64,000 nt of DNA from Rhodospirillaceae bacterium. Lineage in GTDB: Bacteria > Pseudomonadota > Alphaproteobacteria > Rhodospirillales > UBA2165. The notes below the pieces were generated by a model. That model was not told the DNA's origin and did no database searches. It saw only the letters and a program-made list of their open reading frames with translations. The stretch is taken from contig JABHAA010000108.1 of assembly GCA_018674495.1 (NCBI GenBank), positions 42,149 through 106,148 of the forward strand, given 5' to 3'. The position numbers were made by a program, and so were the translations under genes. Shown in pieces: positions 35,704 through 45,658 of this stretch (position 1 is the stretch's first letter; every line of letters starts with the position of its first letter).

Positions 35704-36330
35704 ATGAGTTTGGCTCCGCGCACAAGGTTGGTAGGGCGGCGCCGTCTGATCACGGCGGCCACCGCTATTGTTATCGCCATCGGCGTTTGGCTGGGCGGCA
35801 TCCTCGCCTTTGTCGCGCTGATCCCTTTGGCCAAACCAGGCGTCGATACCAAGACCGATGCCATCGTTGTACTAACCGGCGGATCCGGGCGGCTGAATGC
35901 GGGGCTGACGCTTCTGTCATCGGCGCGCGCCAAGAAATTATTCGTATCGGGAGTTTACCGGGGCGTCGACGTGCAGACTTTGCTGGATATTTCGCGCCGC
36001 GATCCCGAAGGGCTCACCTGCTGCATCGTGCTTGGCTACGCGGCTGGCTCGACAGCGGGCAACGCCGACGAGACCGCCAAATGGCTGGCGGCGGAAAAAT
36101 ACGCCTCGGTGCGGCTGGTAACGGCCAGCTACCACATGCCGCGCAGCCTGTTGGAATTTCGCCACGCCATGCCGGGCATGACCATCATTCCGCATCCGGT
36201 ATTCCCGCCCCGCTTCAAACGCCGACAATGGTGGCGCTGGCCGGGCACGGCGCGGCTGATCCTGGCCGAGTTCCATAAATATATCGGCGCGGGGATGGCC
36301 CATGCCATCGACAAATTGACCCCCGGTTGA
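35704..36330 (+). CDS. YdcF-like (DUF218) membrane protein
   Basis: 208 residues with one N-terminal membrane segment (ITAATAIVIAIGVWLGGILAF) and a DUF218 domain: DAIVVLTGGSGRLNAGLTLL, KKLFVSGVYRGVDVQTLL, GYAAGSTAGNADETAKWL, LVTASYHMPRSLLEFRHAMPG. The family includes proteins linked to envelope biogenesis and ElyC-like factors; no reaction is established. It starts five bases after ftsX and is followed 12 bases later by plsC, so it probably belongs to one envelope operon. Confidence 0.88.
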   Translation: MSLAPRTRLVGRRRLITAATAIVIAIGVWLGGILAFVALIPLAKPGVDTKTDAIVVLTGGSGRLNAGLTLLSSARAKKLFVSGVYRGVDVQTLLDISRRDPEGLTCCIVLGYAAGSTAGNADETAKWLAAEKYASVRLVTASYHMPRSLLEFRHAMPGMTIIPHPVFPPRFKRRQWWRWPGTARLILAEFHKYIGAGMAHAIDKLTPG

Positions 36331-36342
36331 TAAAGCCGTCCC

Positions 36343-37068
36343 ATGATTTTGCGTTCGTTGATATTCAATATCCTATTTTTCGGCCAGGCGGCCCTGACGC
36401 TCCTGTTCGGCTGGGCGTTTCTTTGGATGTCGATGGCCAATTACCGTCGTTATATCGCCCTATGGGCGCACTTCGCCAATTTCCTGGTGCGGTACCTGTT
36501 GGGTGTCCGGGTGGAATTCCGGGGCACCGAGAATGTTCCCGATGAGGCGGTCATATACGCCTGCAAACATCAATCGGCATGGGATACCACATTGTTTCTC
36601 TGGCTCGATGCGAACAACGCCTATGTCATGAAAGCCTCACTCGGGCGCATACCGTTCTGGCGCTGGTACGTGCAGCATTGCGGCCACATCCTAATCGACA
36701 GGAGCGGCGGCGCCGGCGCCATGCGCGACATGATCCGCAAAGCCAACGCCATATTGGCGGACAACCGATCGATCGCCATATTTCCGGAAGGCACCCGCAC
36801 TGCTCCCGGCGCGCCCGGCACCTACCATCCCGGCATCGCCGCTTTGTATTCCCAATCCACCGCTAAGGTGGTGCCGATTGCTTTGAATTCGGGCCTCTTT
36901 TGGCCGCGCCAAAGCTTCCGCAAATACCATGGTCGCCTGATTGTCGAGTTTCTGCCGGCAATGCCGGACGGCCTGAAAAACCGGGAATTCATGACTCAGT
37001 TGCAGGATCGCATCGAAACCGCCACCCGGGCGTTGGAATCCGAATTTGATAATCCTTGCCGGGGATAA
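36343..37068 (+). CDS. plsC: 1-acyl-sn-glycerol-3-phosphate acyltransferase
   Basis: Membrane enzyme of phospholipid synthesis, making phosphatidic acid from lysophosphatidic acid. 241 residues with an N-terminal hydrophobic hairpin (FNILFFGQAALTLLFGWAFLW). Acyltransferase motif I is KHQSAWDT (His 76, Asp 81), motif II GRIPFWRWYVQHCGHILIDR, motif III AIFPEGTRTAPG, and motif IV VVPIALNSGLFWPRQ. Last gene of the ftsE-ftsX-ydcF-plsC run. Confidence 0.93.
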   Translation: MILRSLIFNILFFGQAALTLLFGWAFLWMSMANYRRYIALWAHFANFLVRYLLGVRVEFRGTENVPDEAVIYACKHQSAWDTTLFLWLDANNAYVMKASLGRIPFWRWYVQHCGHILIDRSGGAGAMRDMIRKANAILADNRSIAIFPEGTRTAPGAPGTYHPGIAALYSQSTAKVVPIALNSGLFWPRQSFRKYHGRLIVEFLPAMPDGLKNREFMTQLQDRIETATRALESEFDNPCRG

Positions 37069-37185
37069 ACCGGCAAGGGCTAGCCTGCAAGCCGTGTATA
37101 AGAAAAAACAATAACATTAAATCAAAGTCTTATGAACAGGCGTGCTTGTGTGTAAGGTGGTGGAAACAAACCAAGAACTTTTTTG

Positions 37186-37215
37186 TTGACGGCTGCCCGC
37201 GACATCATTTATTTT
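37186..37215 (+). promoter_or_regulatory. Candidate sigma-70 promoter of nrdJ
   Basis: TTGACG (37186-37191) and TATTTT (37210-37215) are separated by 18 bases, about 75 bases before the nrdJ start. The region before it (37100-37185) is AT-rich. I did not find a convincing NrdR box or cobalamin riboswitch here. Confidence 0.4.
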
Positions 37216-37288
37216 AGAGAAGTGCCAGCGCAGGGGCGGATTTCTTCCCCACCGCCATACGCACCCCAGGACCGCACGCCGTTAGAGC

Positions 37289-39664
37289 ATGGCCATGAAA
37301 AATATATCTTCCATATCCCAGCAAGTCTGGGACATGAAATACCGCCTTAAATCGAAGGATGGCCAGCCCGTGGACAAGACCATGGACGACACCTTCCGCC
37401 GGGTCGCCGATGCCCTCGCCGAGCCGGAAGATGATCATGCCCTTTGGTCAGATAAATTTTTCGCCGCCATGCGCGATTTCCATTTCCTGCCTGCCGGGCG
37501 CATCCTGGCCGGCGCCGGCGCGGGGCGGGACGTCACCTTGTTCAACTGCTTTGTCATGGGCGAAATACCGGATGACATGTCGGGCATCTTCGAAGCCCTG
37601 CGCGAAGCCGCCCTCACCATGCAGCAGGGCGGCGGCATCGGCTATGACTTTTCCACCCTGAGGCCGAAAGGCGCGCTGGTGCAGGGCGTCGGCGCCGATG
37701 CGTCGGGGCCACTGTCGTTCATGGATGTCTGGGATTCCATGTGCAGGACCATCATGAGCGCCGGCTCCAGGCGCGGCGCCATGATGGCGGTGATGGCTTG
37801 CGATCATCCCGATATCTTAGATTTCATCGAAGCCAAGAACACGCCGGGCCGGCTCAACATGTTCAATCTTTCGGTCCTGGTCTCGGATGCCTTTATGCAA
37901 GCGGTCAAGGAAGACGCCACCTGGCAGCTTCTGTTCGACGGCACGGTCTATAAAAGCCTACCGGCGCGGGAGCTTTGGGACGCCATCATGCGCGCCACCT
38001 TCGCCTATGCGGAGCCGGGCGTGATCTTTATCGATCGCATCAACGCCCTCAATCCGCTTAGCTACTGCGAGACCATTCACGCCACCAACCCTTGCGGCGA
38101 ACAACCATTGCCGCCCTATGGCGCCTGTCTGCTGGGCTCGATCAATCTGGCCAGCCTGGTGGAAAGCCCGTTCAGCAATGAGGCCGGCATCGACGAAGAG
38201 GGCTTAAGCGCCCTAGTCGCCACCGCTGTGCGTATGCTCGACAACGCGATCGATATTTCGCGATTTCCGTTGCCGGCGCAGGAAGATGAAGCCCGCGCCA
38301 AGCGGCGCATCGGGCTTGGCATCACCGGGCTCGCCGATGCGTTGATCCTGTGCGGCGCCCGCTATGGCTCCGCCGATGCGGTCAGGCTGACGGAAAGCTG
38401 GATGGCCGCTTTGCGCCGCGCCGCCTATCTGGCGTCGGTGGAATTGGCGGGCGAAAAGGGCGCCTTTCCATTGTTCGACGCGCCCGCATACCTTGCCGGC
38501 GCCGGCACCGCTGGGCTAGATGAGGATGTGCGCCAAGCGATTGAGGCCCACGGCATCCGCAATGCACTTCTGACCTCGGTGGCGCCGACGGGGACCATAT
38601 CTTTGTTGGCCGACAACGTGTCGTCCGGGCTGGAGCCGGTGTTCGCGTTCCAATATACCCGCCACGTGCTGATGCCCGACGGCAGCCGCCGCGACGAAGA
38701 GGTGAGCGATTATGCCCACCGGCTTTACCGGCGCATGAAGGGCGAAGGCGCGGCGCCCACCGAATTTTTTGTCGATGCGCAAAATTTGGGCACCCGCGAT
38801 CATCTGGTGATGCAGGCCGCCATTCAGAAATTCATCGACAGCTCCATATCGAAAACCATCAACTGCCCGGAAAGCATCTCGTTCGAAGATTTCAAGGAGG
38901 TCTATATGCAGGCCTTCGACCTGGGCTGCAAAAGTTGCACCACCTACCGGCCCAACGAGATCACCGGCGCGGTGCTGGAAACCACAGGCAAAAGCGCGGC
39001 GGGGACGGAGCCCGAGCCGGAACTGCCGTTCGGCCGCCCGGCTAACAAGAACGCCAAACCCAAGGACTTAGGTGACGGTGGCATCCATTACCTGACCCAG
39101 CCCCTGGACCGGCCCGAAGCGCTGGAAGGCGCCACCTACAAGGTGCAATGGCCGGAAAGCGACCATGCCCTCTATATCACCGTCAACGATATTATCCAGG
39201 ATGGCCGCCGCCGCCCGTTCGAGGTTCTCATAAATTCCAAAAATACCGAGCATTATTCCTGGACCGTCGCCCTGACGCGCATGATATCGGCTGTTTTCCG
39301 ACGCGGCGGCGACGTGACCTTTGTGGTCGATGAGTTGAAAGCGGTGTTCGATCCCAGAGGCGGGCAATGGATGGGCGGCAAATATGTGCCATCGCTACTG
39401 GCCGCCATCGGCGGTATTCTGGAACAGCATATGGTGCGTATCGGTTTCATAACCGACGATGAAGACGACGGCTACGCCCGCGAAAGCCAGCGCCAACCCA
39501 TGGTGGTCAATCTGGACGGCCAAGTCCCAAGCCGAGGCGGGGGTGAAGAGCAGGCGCAAACCAATGCCAGTTTCCGCCAATGCCCGAAATGCGGTCAGGC
39601 CAGCCTGATCCGCCAGGAAGGCTGCGACACCTGCACAAGCTGCGCCTATTCCCGCTGCGGTTAG
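37289..39664 (+). CDS. nrdJ: Adenosylcobalamin-dependent (class II) ribonucleotide reductase
   Basis: Reduces ribonucleotides to deoxyribonucleotides with an AdoCbl-generated thiyl radical, independent of oxygen. 791 residues. The radical finger loop HATNPCGEQPLPPYGACLLGSINL carries the active Cys (about 269). DFSTLRPKGALVQGVGADASGP and VMACDHPDILDFIEAKN are substrate-site segments, and APTGTISLLADNVSSGLEPVF follows. The C terminus holds a Cys-rich redox tail (CPKCGQASLIRQEGCDTC). Cobalamin adenosyltransferase, which makes the cofactor, is encoded nearby. Confidence 0.95.
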   Translation: MAMKNISSISQQVWDMKYRLKSKDGQPVDKTMDDTFRRVADALAEPEDDHALWSDKFFAAMRDFHFLPAGRILAGAGAGRDVTLFNCFVMGEIPDDMSGIFEALREAALTMQQGGGIGYDFSTLRPKGALVQGVGADASGPLSFMDVWDSMCRTIMSAGSRRGAMMAVMACDHPDILDFIEAKNTPGRLNMFNLSVLVSDAFMQAVKEDATWQLLFDGTVYKSLPARELWDAIMRATFAYAEPGVIFIDRINALNPLSYCETIHATNPCGEQPLPPYGACLLGSINLASLVESPFSNEAGIDEEGLSALVATAVRMLDNAIDISRFPLPAQEDEARAKRRIGLGITGLADALILCGARYGSADAVRLTESWMAALRRAAYLASVELAGEKGAFPLFDAPAYLAGAGTAGLDEDVRQAIEAHGIRNALLTSVAPTGTISLLADNVSSGLEPVFAFQYTRHVLMPDGSRRDEEVSDYAHRLYRRMKGEGAAPTEFFVDAQNLGTRDHLVMQAAIQKFIDSSISKTINCPESISFEDFKEVYMQAFDLGCKSCTTYRPNEITGAVLETTGKSAAGTEPEPELPFGRPANKNAKPKDLGDGGIHYLTQPLDRPEALEGATYKVQWPESDHALYITVNDIIQDGRRRPFEVLINSKNTEHYSWTVALTRMISAVFRRGGDVTFVVDELKAVFDPRGGQWMGGKYVPSLLAAIGGILEQHMVRIGFITDDEDDGYARESQRQPMVVNLDGQVPSRGGGEEQAQTNASFRQCPKCGQASLIRQEGCDTCTSCAYSRCG

Positions 39665-39683
39665 AGTATTTTCAAATAGAAAA

Positions 39684-39710
39684 CGCCCACCCGGACAGCC
39701 CGGGCGGGCG
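39684..39710. terminator. Bidirectional terminator between nrdJ and the next gene
   Basis: An 11-bp GC-rich stem with one mismatch (CGCCCACCCGG, 39684-39694, against 39700-39710) and a 5-nt loop lies in the 76-bp gap between convergent genes. On the minus strand it is followed by TTTTCTATTTG. On the plus strand there is no clear T-run, so it is best supported as the terminator of the minus-strand gene. Confidence 0.5.
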
Positions 39711-39740
39711 CATCAAATCTCGGCCGATCCCGATTAGGGA

Positions 39741-40022
39741 TCAGTTTTGCATCATCTGGTCGATAACCATCGGCGCTTTTTCGCTGCCGCCGTCCTTACC
39801 GGTGCTGGTCTCGGTATTTTCGCGAATCCAGACTTTGGCGGCGTCGGTATCGAGGTCCAATTTGCGGACCAATTGAACCATAAGCGCTTCCAGCGCAATG
39901 ATATGCGCCGCGATATCGTCCAACTGATCGAAATGATCGTCAACCGCGACACCAATATTTTTCAAATGGTCGCGCAGATCCTTGATATTGCCATCAATAT
40001 CTTTGATTTGGTCAAAAAACAT
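39741..40022 (-). CDS. Small uncharacterised coiled-coil protein
   Basis: 93 residues from the ATG at 40022, which has GGAGGG five bases upstream. The GTG at 40034 is less likely. Mostly helical with heptad-like spacing (IKDIDGNIKDLRDHLKNIGV, LDDIAAHIIALEALMVQLVRKL) and a polar C-terminal tail. Acidic, soluble, no signal peptide. It may form a coiled-coil dimer. No family recognised; the strong ribosome-binding site and codon use support a real gene. Confidence 0.6.
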   Translation of the reverse strand: MFFDQIKDIDGNIKDLRDHLKNIGVAVDDHFDQLDDIAAHIIALEALMVQLVRKLDLDTDAAKVWIRENTETSTGKDGGSEKAPMVIDQMMQN

Positions 40023-40302
40023 ACGGCCCTCCACGAAGCTCGTTACTTGTGTCTATTTATACAGCATCATTTCCTATTCGTCACCGAAGGATCGAGGCTG
40101 CGCCCAATCGGTATATGAACCTCGCGGCGGGATCGATCCCAATCCCGCAAAATTCAACCGATTAGGCTTTGTAAGGGCATATGGTTAATATTCCGCAAAA
40201 ATAATGATTTGGTTTTTTACGATACGCAAATCCGTCAAATGCTGCGAATCGCCCTAACTCTACTCATACCGACAAATTCGCGCTAAGCTCGGATCATCTG
40301 CC

Positions 40303-40503
40303 ATGGAACTCCTCGCCCAATATTCCACCGCCATCCTGATCACCTTGATGATCCTGCTGGTTTTGACTTTGGGTGTCGGGGTCGCCGCCATGGGCAGCCA
40401 GCGGTTTGGCCCGGCGTTCCGCAATAAGGTGATGCGGGTGCGCCTGGCGTTGCATGGGCTGGTGGTTCTAGTGCTCGGCCTGTTGATCTTGTCGGGCATG
40501 TAA
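40303..40503 (+). CDS. Twin-transmembrane-helix small protein (HIG1-like)
   Basis: 66 residues with two membrane helices (ILITLMILLVLTLGVGVAAMG and LALHGLVVLVLGLLILSG) separated by a short basic loop (QRFGPAFRNKVMRVR). This matches the small HIG1-domain-like proteins that sit directly upstream of cobalamin adenosyltransferase genes in Alphaproteobacteria. Mitochondrial HIG1 proteins act on respiratory complexes; a similar role here is inference. It is 25 bases before the adenosyltransferase gene and probably co-transcribed. Confidence 0.8.
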   Translation: MELLAQYSTAILITLMILLVLTLGVGVAAMGSQRFGPAFRNKVMRVRLALHGLVVLVLGLLILSGM

Positions 40504-40528
40504 ATTCGAAGGAAAGGGTTTTAAGAAA

Positions 40529-41086
40529 TTGGTCAAGCTGGACAAAATTTATACGCGCGGCGGCGATAGCGGCGAAACCTCCCTGGCCGGCGGCAAGCGC
40601 GTTGCCAAGCACGATGTGCGCGTCGCCGCCATGGGCACCGTGGACGAAGCCAACGCCGTCATTGGGATTGCCAGGTTGCATCTGGACGGCAGCACCGACG
40701 CCTTGGCAAGCCGCATCCAAAACGATCTGTTTGATCTCGGCGCCGATCTCGCGCGCCCGGGAAATGATAAGAGCGGCCTACATATCAATGCCGCCCAGGT
40801 GCTGCGGCTCGAAACGGAAATCGATGGCTGCAACGAGAGGCTCGATCCGTTGACCTCGTTCGTGCTTCCCGGTGGCTCGGCGGCGGCGGCGTATTTGCAT
40901 CATGCCCGCACCGTCACAAGGCGCGCCGAACGGCTGGTTTCGGAGCTGGGCGCCACAGAGCCGGTAAACGACCAAGCGCTGGCCTATCTCAACCGGTTGT
41001 CGGATTTGTTGTTTGTCCTGGCCCGCTCGGCCAACCAGGACGGGGCGGCGGACATATTGTGGGTGCCGGGGCAAAACCGGAGCTGA
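40529..41086 (+). CDS. Cob(I)yrinic acid a,c-diamide adenosyltransferase (PduO type)
   Basis: Transfers adenosyl from ATP to cobalamin, giving the AdoCbl used by NrdJ. 185 residues starting at TTG (40529), which gives the family start MVKLDKIYTRGGDSGETSLAGG; AAGGAAAGGG lies upstream. Other motifs: MGTVDEANAVIGIAR, LFDLGADLARPG, FVLPGGSAAAAYLHHARTV and RRAERLV, LNRLSDLLFVLARSANQ. The TTG start is supported because no ATG lies near the conserved N terminus. Confidence 0.92.
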   Translation: MVKLDKIYTRGGDSGETSLAGGKRVAKHDVRVAAMGTVDEANAVIGIARLHLDGSTDALASRIQNDLFDLGADLARPGNDKSGLHINAAQVLRLETEIDGCNERLDPLTSFVLPGGSAAAAYLHHARTVTRRAERLVSELGATEPVNDQALAYLNRLSDLLFVLARSANQDGAADILWVPGQNRS

Positions 41087-41184
41087 GGCCGTCCGAAAAT
41101 TCGGCATTTGATTGACAGCCGAACTTCTAATTTCTATGGTCCGGCGCGCTGCATTTCCGCTGGAAAATCGTTAAGGTGAAACCA

Positions 41185-41934
41185 ATGAAAATCATGGTCG
41201 CGGTCAAGCGGGTCATCGATTACAACGTGAAAATCCGTGTCAAAAATGACGAGACCGGCGTCGAGACCGCAAACGTCAAAATGTCCATGAACCCGTTCGA
41301 CGAGATTGCCATCGAAGAAGGCGTGCGCCTGGCCGAGGCCGGCACCGCCGAAGAATTGGTCGCCGTCTCCATGGGGGGCGACGGCACCCAGGAAACTATC
41401 CGCACAGCGCTCGCCATGGGCGCCGACCGGGGCATCCATGTGGCTAGCGATGAAGCGCTGGAGCCCTTGGCCGTAGCCAAGCTTTTGAAGGCCCTGGCCG
41501 ACAAGGAAAGCCCGGACCTGATCATCCTCGGCAAACAAGCCATCGATGATGATTCCAACCAGACCGGGCAGATGCTGGCGGCACTCTTGGGCTGGAGCCA
41601 AGGCACCTTCGCATCGAAGCTTGAATTCGACGGCGGTCATGTCAGCGTAACCCGCGAAATTGACGGCGGTCTGGAAACGCTGCGCCTCGCCATGCCCGCC
41701 GTGATCACCACCGATCTGCGCCTGAACACGCCCCGCTATGCGTCGCTGCCCAATATTATGAAGGCCAAGAAAAAGACCATCGATCAGATGAGCCCGGAAG
41801 ATCTGGGCGTCGATGTCACACCCCGCTTGACCACGCTGAAAGTTGTCGAGCCGGCCAAGCGCGAAGCCGGCGTCATGGTCGAAACCGTCGAGGAATTGCT
41901 CGACAAGTTGAAAAACGAAGCAAAAGTAATCTGA
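41185..41934 (+). CDS. etfB: Electron transfer flavoprotein, beta subunit
   Basis: Small subunit of the FAD/AMP-binding ETF that collects electrons from acyl-CoA and related dehydrogenases. 249 residues from the ATG at 41185, preceded eight bases upstream by AAGG. AMP-binding type motifs: [84 protein letters not shown] is the recognition-loop segment that contacts partner dehydrogenases. etfA follows after 13 bases. Confidence 0.95.
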   Translation: MKIMVAVKRVIDYNVKIRVKNDETGVETANVKMSMNPFDEIAIEEGVRLAEAGTAEELVAVSMGGDGTQETIRTALAMGADRGIHVASDEALEPLAVAKLLKALADKESPDLIILGKQAIDDDSNQTGQMLAALLGWSQGTFASKLEFDGGHVSVTREIDGGLETLRLAMPAVITTDLRLNTPRYASLPNIMKAKKKTIDQMSPEDLGVDVTPRLTTLKVVEPAKREAGVMVETVEELLDKLKNEAKVI

Positions 41935-41947
41935 TGGATTTTATGCA

Positions 41948-42880
41948 ATGACAGTCCTGGTTGTCTCGGAACATGATAACGGTGCGCTCAAGGGCGCGGT
42001 CTTCAACTGCATTACCGCCGCCGCCGAGATTGGCGAGGTTACGGTGCTTGTCGCCGGCGCCGATTGCCGCGCCGCGGCGGATGAAGCAGCCAGCGTCGCC
42101 GGCGTCGCCCGTGTGCTTTTGGCCGAGGACGAAGCCTACAAGAACCCGGTGGCGGAAAACTTCGCGCCCCTGGTTATGAGCCTTGTCGCCGATTACAGCC
42201 ATATCCTGGCGCCGGCCACCACGTTCGGTAAAAACCTGATGCCGCGGGTGGCGGCACTGGCGGATGTCCAACAGATTTCGGAAATCACCGCCGTCATCGA
42301 TGCCGACACGTTCGAGCGGCCGTTCTATGCGGGCAACGCTATCGCCACGGTCAAATCGTCGGACCCGACCAAAGTCATCACCGTTCGCGCCACCGGCTTC
42401 GATGCCGCCGGGGCCGGCGGCGAGGCAGCCACCATTGAAGACATCACTGGCACCGGCGCTTCGGACCTGTCTGAATTTATCAGCACCGAATTGAGCGTTT
42501 CCGAACGCCCGGAGCTAACCCAGGCCGGGGTCATTATTTCCGGCGGGCGCGGCATGCAGTCGGGCGATAATTTCGTGCTCCTGGAAGCGGTCGCCGATAA
42601 ATTGGGCGCCGCCGTCGGTGCATCCCGCGCGGCAGTGGATTCAGGCTTCGTTCCCAACGACTATCAGGTCGGCCAGACCGGCAAGATCGTGGCCCCCGAT
42701 CTTTATATTGCCGTCGGTATTTCCGGCGCCATCCAACATCTGGCGGGGATGAAAGATTCCAAAGTCATTGTCGCCATCAACAAGGACGAGGAAGCGCCGA
42801 TCTTTCAGGTTGCCGACTATGGCTTGGTCGCCGATTTGTTTAGCGCCCTGCCCGAATTGGCCGAAAAATTGGACGAATAA
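41948..42880 (+). CDS. etfA: Electron transfer flavoprotein, alpha subunit
   Basis: FAD-binding subunit of ETF, 310 residues. The conserved C-terminal FAD domain is clear: [68 protein letters not shown], then [26 protein letters not shown]. The N-terminal domain ([21 protein letters not shown]) pairs with EtfB. The heterodimer passes electrons to ETF:quinone oxidoreductase, encoded at 54.9-56.6 kb. Confidence 0.95.
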   Translation: MTVLVVSEHDNGALKGAVFNCITAAAEIGEVTVLVAGADCRAAADEAASVAGVARVLLAEDEAYKNPVAENFAPLVMSLVADYSHILAPATTFGKNLMPRVAALADVQQISEITAVIDADTFERPFYAGNAIATVKSSDPTKVITVRATGFDAAGAGGEAATIEDITGTGASDLSEFISTELSVSERPELTQAGVIISGGRGMQSGDNFVLLEAVADKLGAAVGASRAAVDSGFVPNDYQVGQTGKIVAPDLYIAVGISGAIQHLAGMKDSKVIVAINKDEEAPIFQVADYGLVADLFSALPELAEKLDE

Positions 42881-42919
42881 AATGACCTTCACCCAATTTG
42901 CATCGGTAAAAGGCGCGCC

Positions 42920-43801
42920 ATGAGCATTGAAATAAAAACCATCGGCGTTGTCGGCGCCGGTCAGATGGGTATCGGCATTGCCCATGTTTGCGCAGTCGCC
43001 GGGTACGATGTGTGCCTGACCGACATATCCCAGGACGCGCTCGACGGCGCCAAGGACCGGATTGCGAAGAACCTGGCGCGGCTTCGCGACCGGGGCCGCA
43101 TGGACGAAGCCGAAATGGCCACAGCGGTAAACCGGATTTCGTTCAGCGCCGAATTCCAACCCTTGTCGGATTGCACCCTGGTAATTGAGGCGGCCACCGA
43201 AAACGAAAAGATCAAGAAAGCGGTCTATGATTCCATCTGTCCGGTACTCCAGGACGATGCCATCCTAGCCAGCAACACCTCGTCGATTTCCATCACCCGC
43301 CTGGCGGCGCAGACCGACCGGCCGGACCGCTTCATCGGCATTCATTTCATGAACCCGGCGCCGTTGATGGAATTGATCGAACTGATCCCGGGCATCGCCA
43401 CGGCACCCGAAGTTTTCGATGTGGTCAATGAATTCGTGAAGGCGATCGGCAAGACCCCGGTCAGCGCCGAAGATTATCCAGCCTTTATCGTCAATCGCAT
43501 TTTATTGCCGATGATCAACGAGGCGGTTTACACCCTCTACGAAGGCGTCGGTAGCGTCGAAGCCATCGACACCGCCATGAAGCTGGGCGCCCATCATCCC
43601 ATGGGGCCGCTGGAACTGGCCGACTTTATCGGCGTCGACACCTGCCTGGCGATCATGCAGGTGCTCCATGACGGGCTCGCCGACACCAAATACCGGCCCT
43701 GCCCGCTTTTGGTCAAATATGTTGAAGCCGGCTGGCTGGGACGCAAAACCGGTCGCGGCTTTTACGACTATTCCGGCGATACGCCGGTGCCGACCCGCTA
43801 G
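42920..43801 (+). CDS. hbd: 3-hydroxybutyryl-CoA dehydrogenase
   Basis: NAD(P)-dependent dehydrogenase interconverting 3-hydroxybutyryl- and acetoacetyl-CoA, 293 residues. Rossmann loop VVGAGQMGIGIAHVCAVAGY near residue 10, catalytic His in FIGIHFMNPAPLMELIE (about 140), NRILLPMINEAVYTLYEGVGS, and AMKLGAHHPMGPLELADFIG. Position 40 bases after etfA is common and suggests a fatty-acid or polyhydroxybutyrate link. It ends 22 bases from the convergent ccrM gene. Confidence 0.93.
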   Translation: MSIEIKTIGVVGAGQMGIGIAHVCAVAGYDVCLTDISQDALDGAKDRIAKNLARLRDRGRMDEAEMATAVNRISFSAEFQPLSDCTLVIEAATENEKIKKAVYDSICPVLQDDAILASNTSSISITRLAAQTDRPDRFIGIHFMNPAPLMELIELIPGIATAPEVFDVVNEFVKAIGKTPVSAEDYPAFIVNRILLPMINEAVYTLYEGVGSVEAIDTAMKLGAHHPMGPLELADFIGVDTCLAIMQVLHDGLADTKYRPCPLLVKYVEAGWLGRKTGRGFYDYSGDTPVPTR

Positions 43802-43823
43802 AACCCTAGCCCGCCTATCCCAA

Positions 43824-44963
<1,140 letters not shown>

Positions 44964-44995
44964 TTAGGCGTATCAATATATAGCGGGATTGGAAT

Positions 44996-45634
44996 TTAAT
45001 CCCCCAAAATATTGATTATGGGCTTAAAACTTTTGCGGTGATGGGGACTGACACCAAGCCGTTCGAGGCCGGCCCGGTGCTCCGGCACGCCATAACCCTG
45101 GTTCCGCTCCCAGCCATATCCGGGATAATCGGCGGCCAGACCGGCCATAATTTCATCGCGGCTGACCTTGGCCAGGACCGATGCCGCGGCGATGGAAAAG
45201 GAGCGGCCATCGCCCTTGATGACGGTCTCGCACCGACAGGGCAGTTTGGGCGCATGGGTGCCGTCGATGAGGGCGTAATCTGGGGCCGCCGGCAAAGCCT
45301 CGACAGCTCGGCGCATGGCCAACAGGCTGGCCTGTAAAATATTCAGCCTATCGATCTCTTCCACCTCGGCACGCCCGATGCCGCACGCCGCCCCGGCTAG
45401 GATCACATCGAACAAGACTTCGCGCTTCTTGCGGTTAAGTTTTTTGGAATCGTCGAGCCCGGCGAGCCAATCGGGCCAATCGGGCCAATCTGCGGGCCGG
45501 CCAAAATCCCCATCAAACACCACCGCCGCCGCGACCACCGGCCCGGCCCAAGGCCCGCGCCCAGCTTCGTCGATGCCGGCGATGCGGATAAACCCCGCCT
45601 CGGCGGCTTTGGCTTCCAGTGAAAAATCAGGCAT
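44996..45634 (-). CDS. rnhB: Ribonuclease HII
   Basis: Cleaves RNA in RNA-DNA hybrids, including single ribonucleotides in DNA. 212 residues. The catalytic acidic site is IAGIDEAGRGPWAGPVVAAAVVF (Asp/Glu pair) with LDDSKKLNRKKRE, YALIDGTHAPKLPC, VIKGDGRSFSIAAASVLAKVSRD, and YGWERNQGYGVPEH. ccrM lies 81 bases downstream in the same direction; rnhB-ccrM is a conserved alphaproteobacterial order. Confidence 0.93.
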   Translation of the reverse strand: MPDFSLEAKAAEAGFIRIAGIDEAGRGPWAGPVVAAAVVFDGDFGRPADWPDWPDWLAGLDDSKKLNRKKREVLFDVILAGAACGIGRAEVEEIDRLNILQASLLAMRRAVEALPAAPDYALIDGTHAPKLPCRCETVIKGDGRSFSIAAASVLAKVSRDEIMAGLAADYPGYGWERNQGYGVPEHRAGLERLGVSPHHRKSFKPIINILGD

Positions 45635-45658
45635 CAGCCATCTTAATCGACACCGGAC

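Noticed and set aside
37069..37288. Cobalamin riboswitch before nrdJ
   Set aside because: The expected conserved B12-box and long multi-stem layout were not found; only a plausible promoter is visible.
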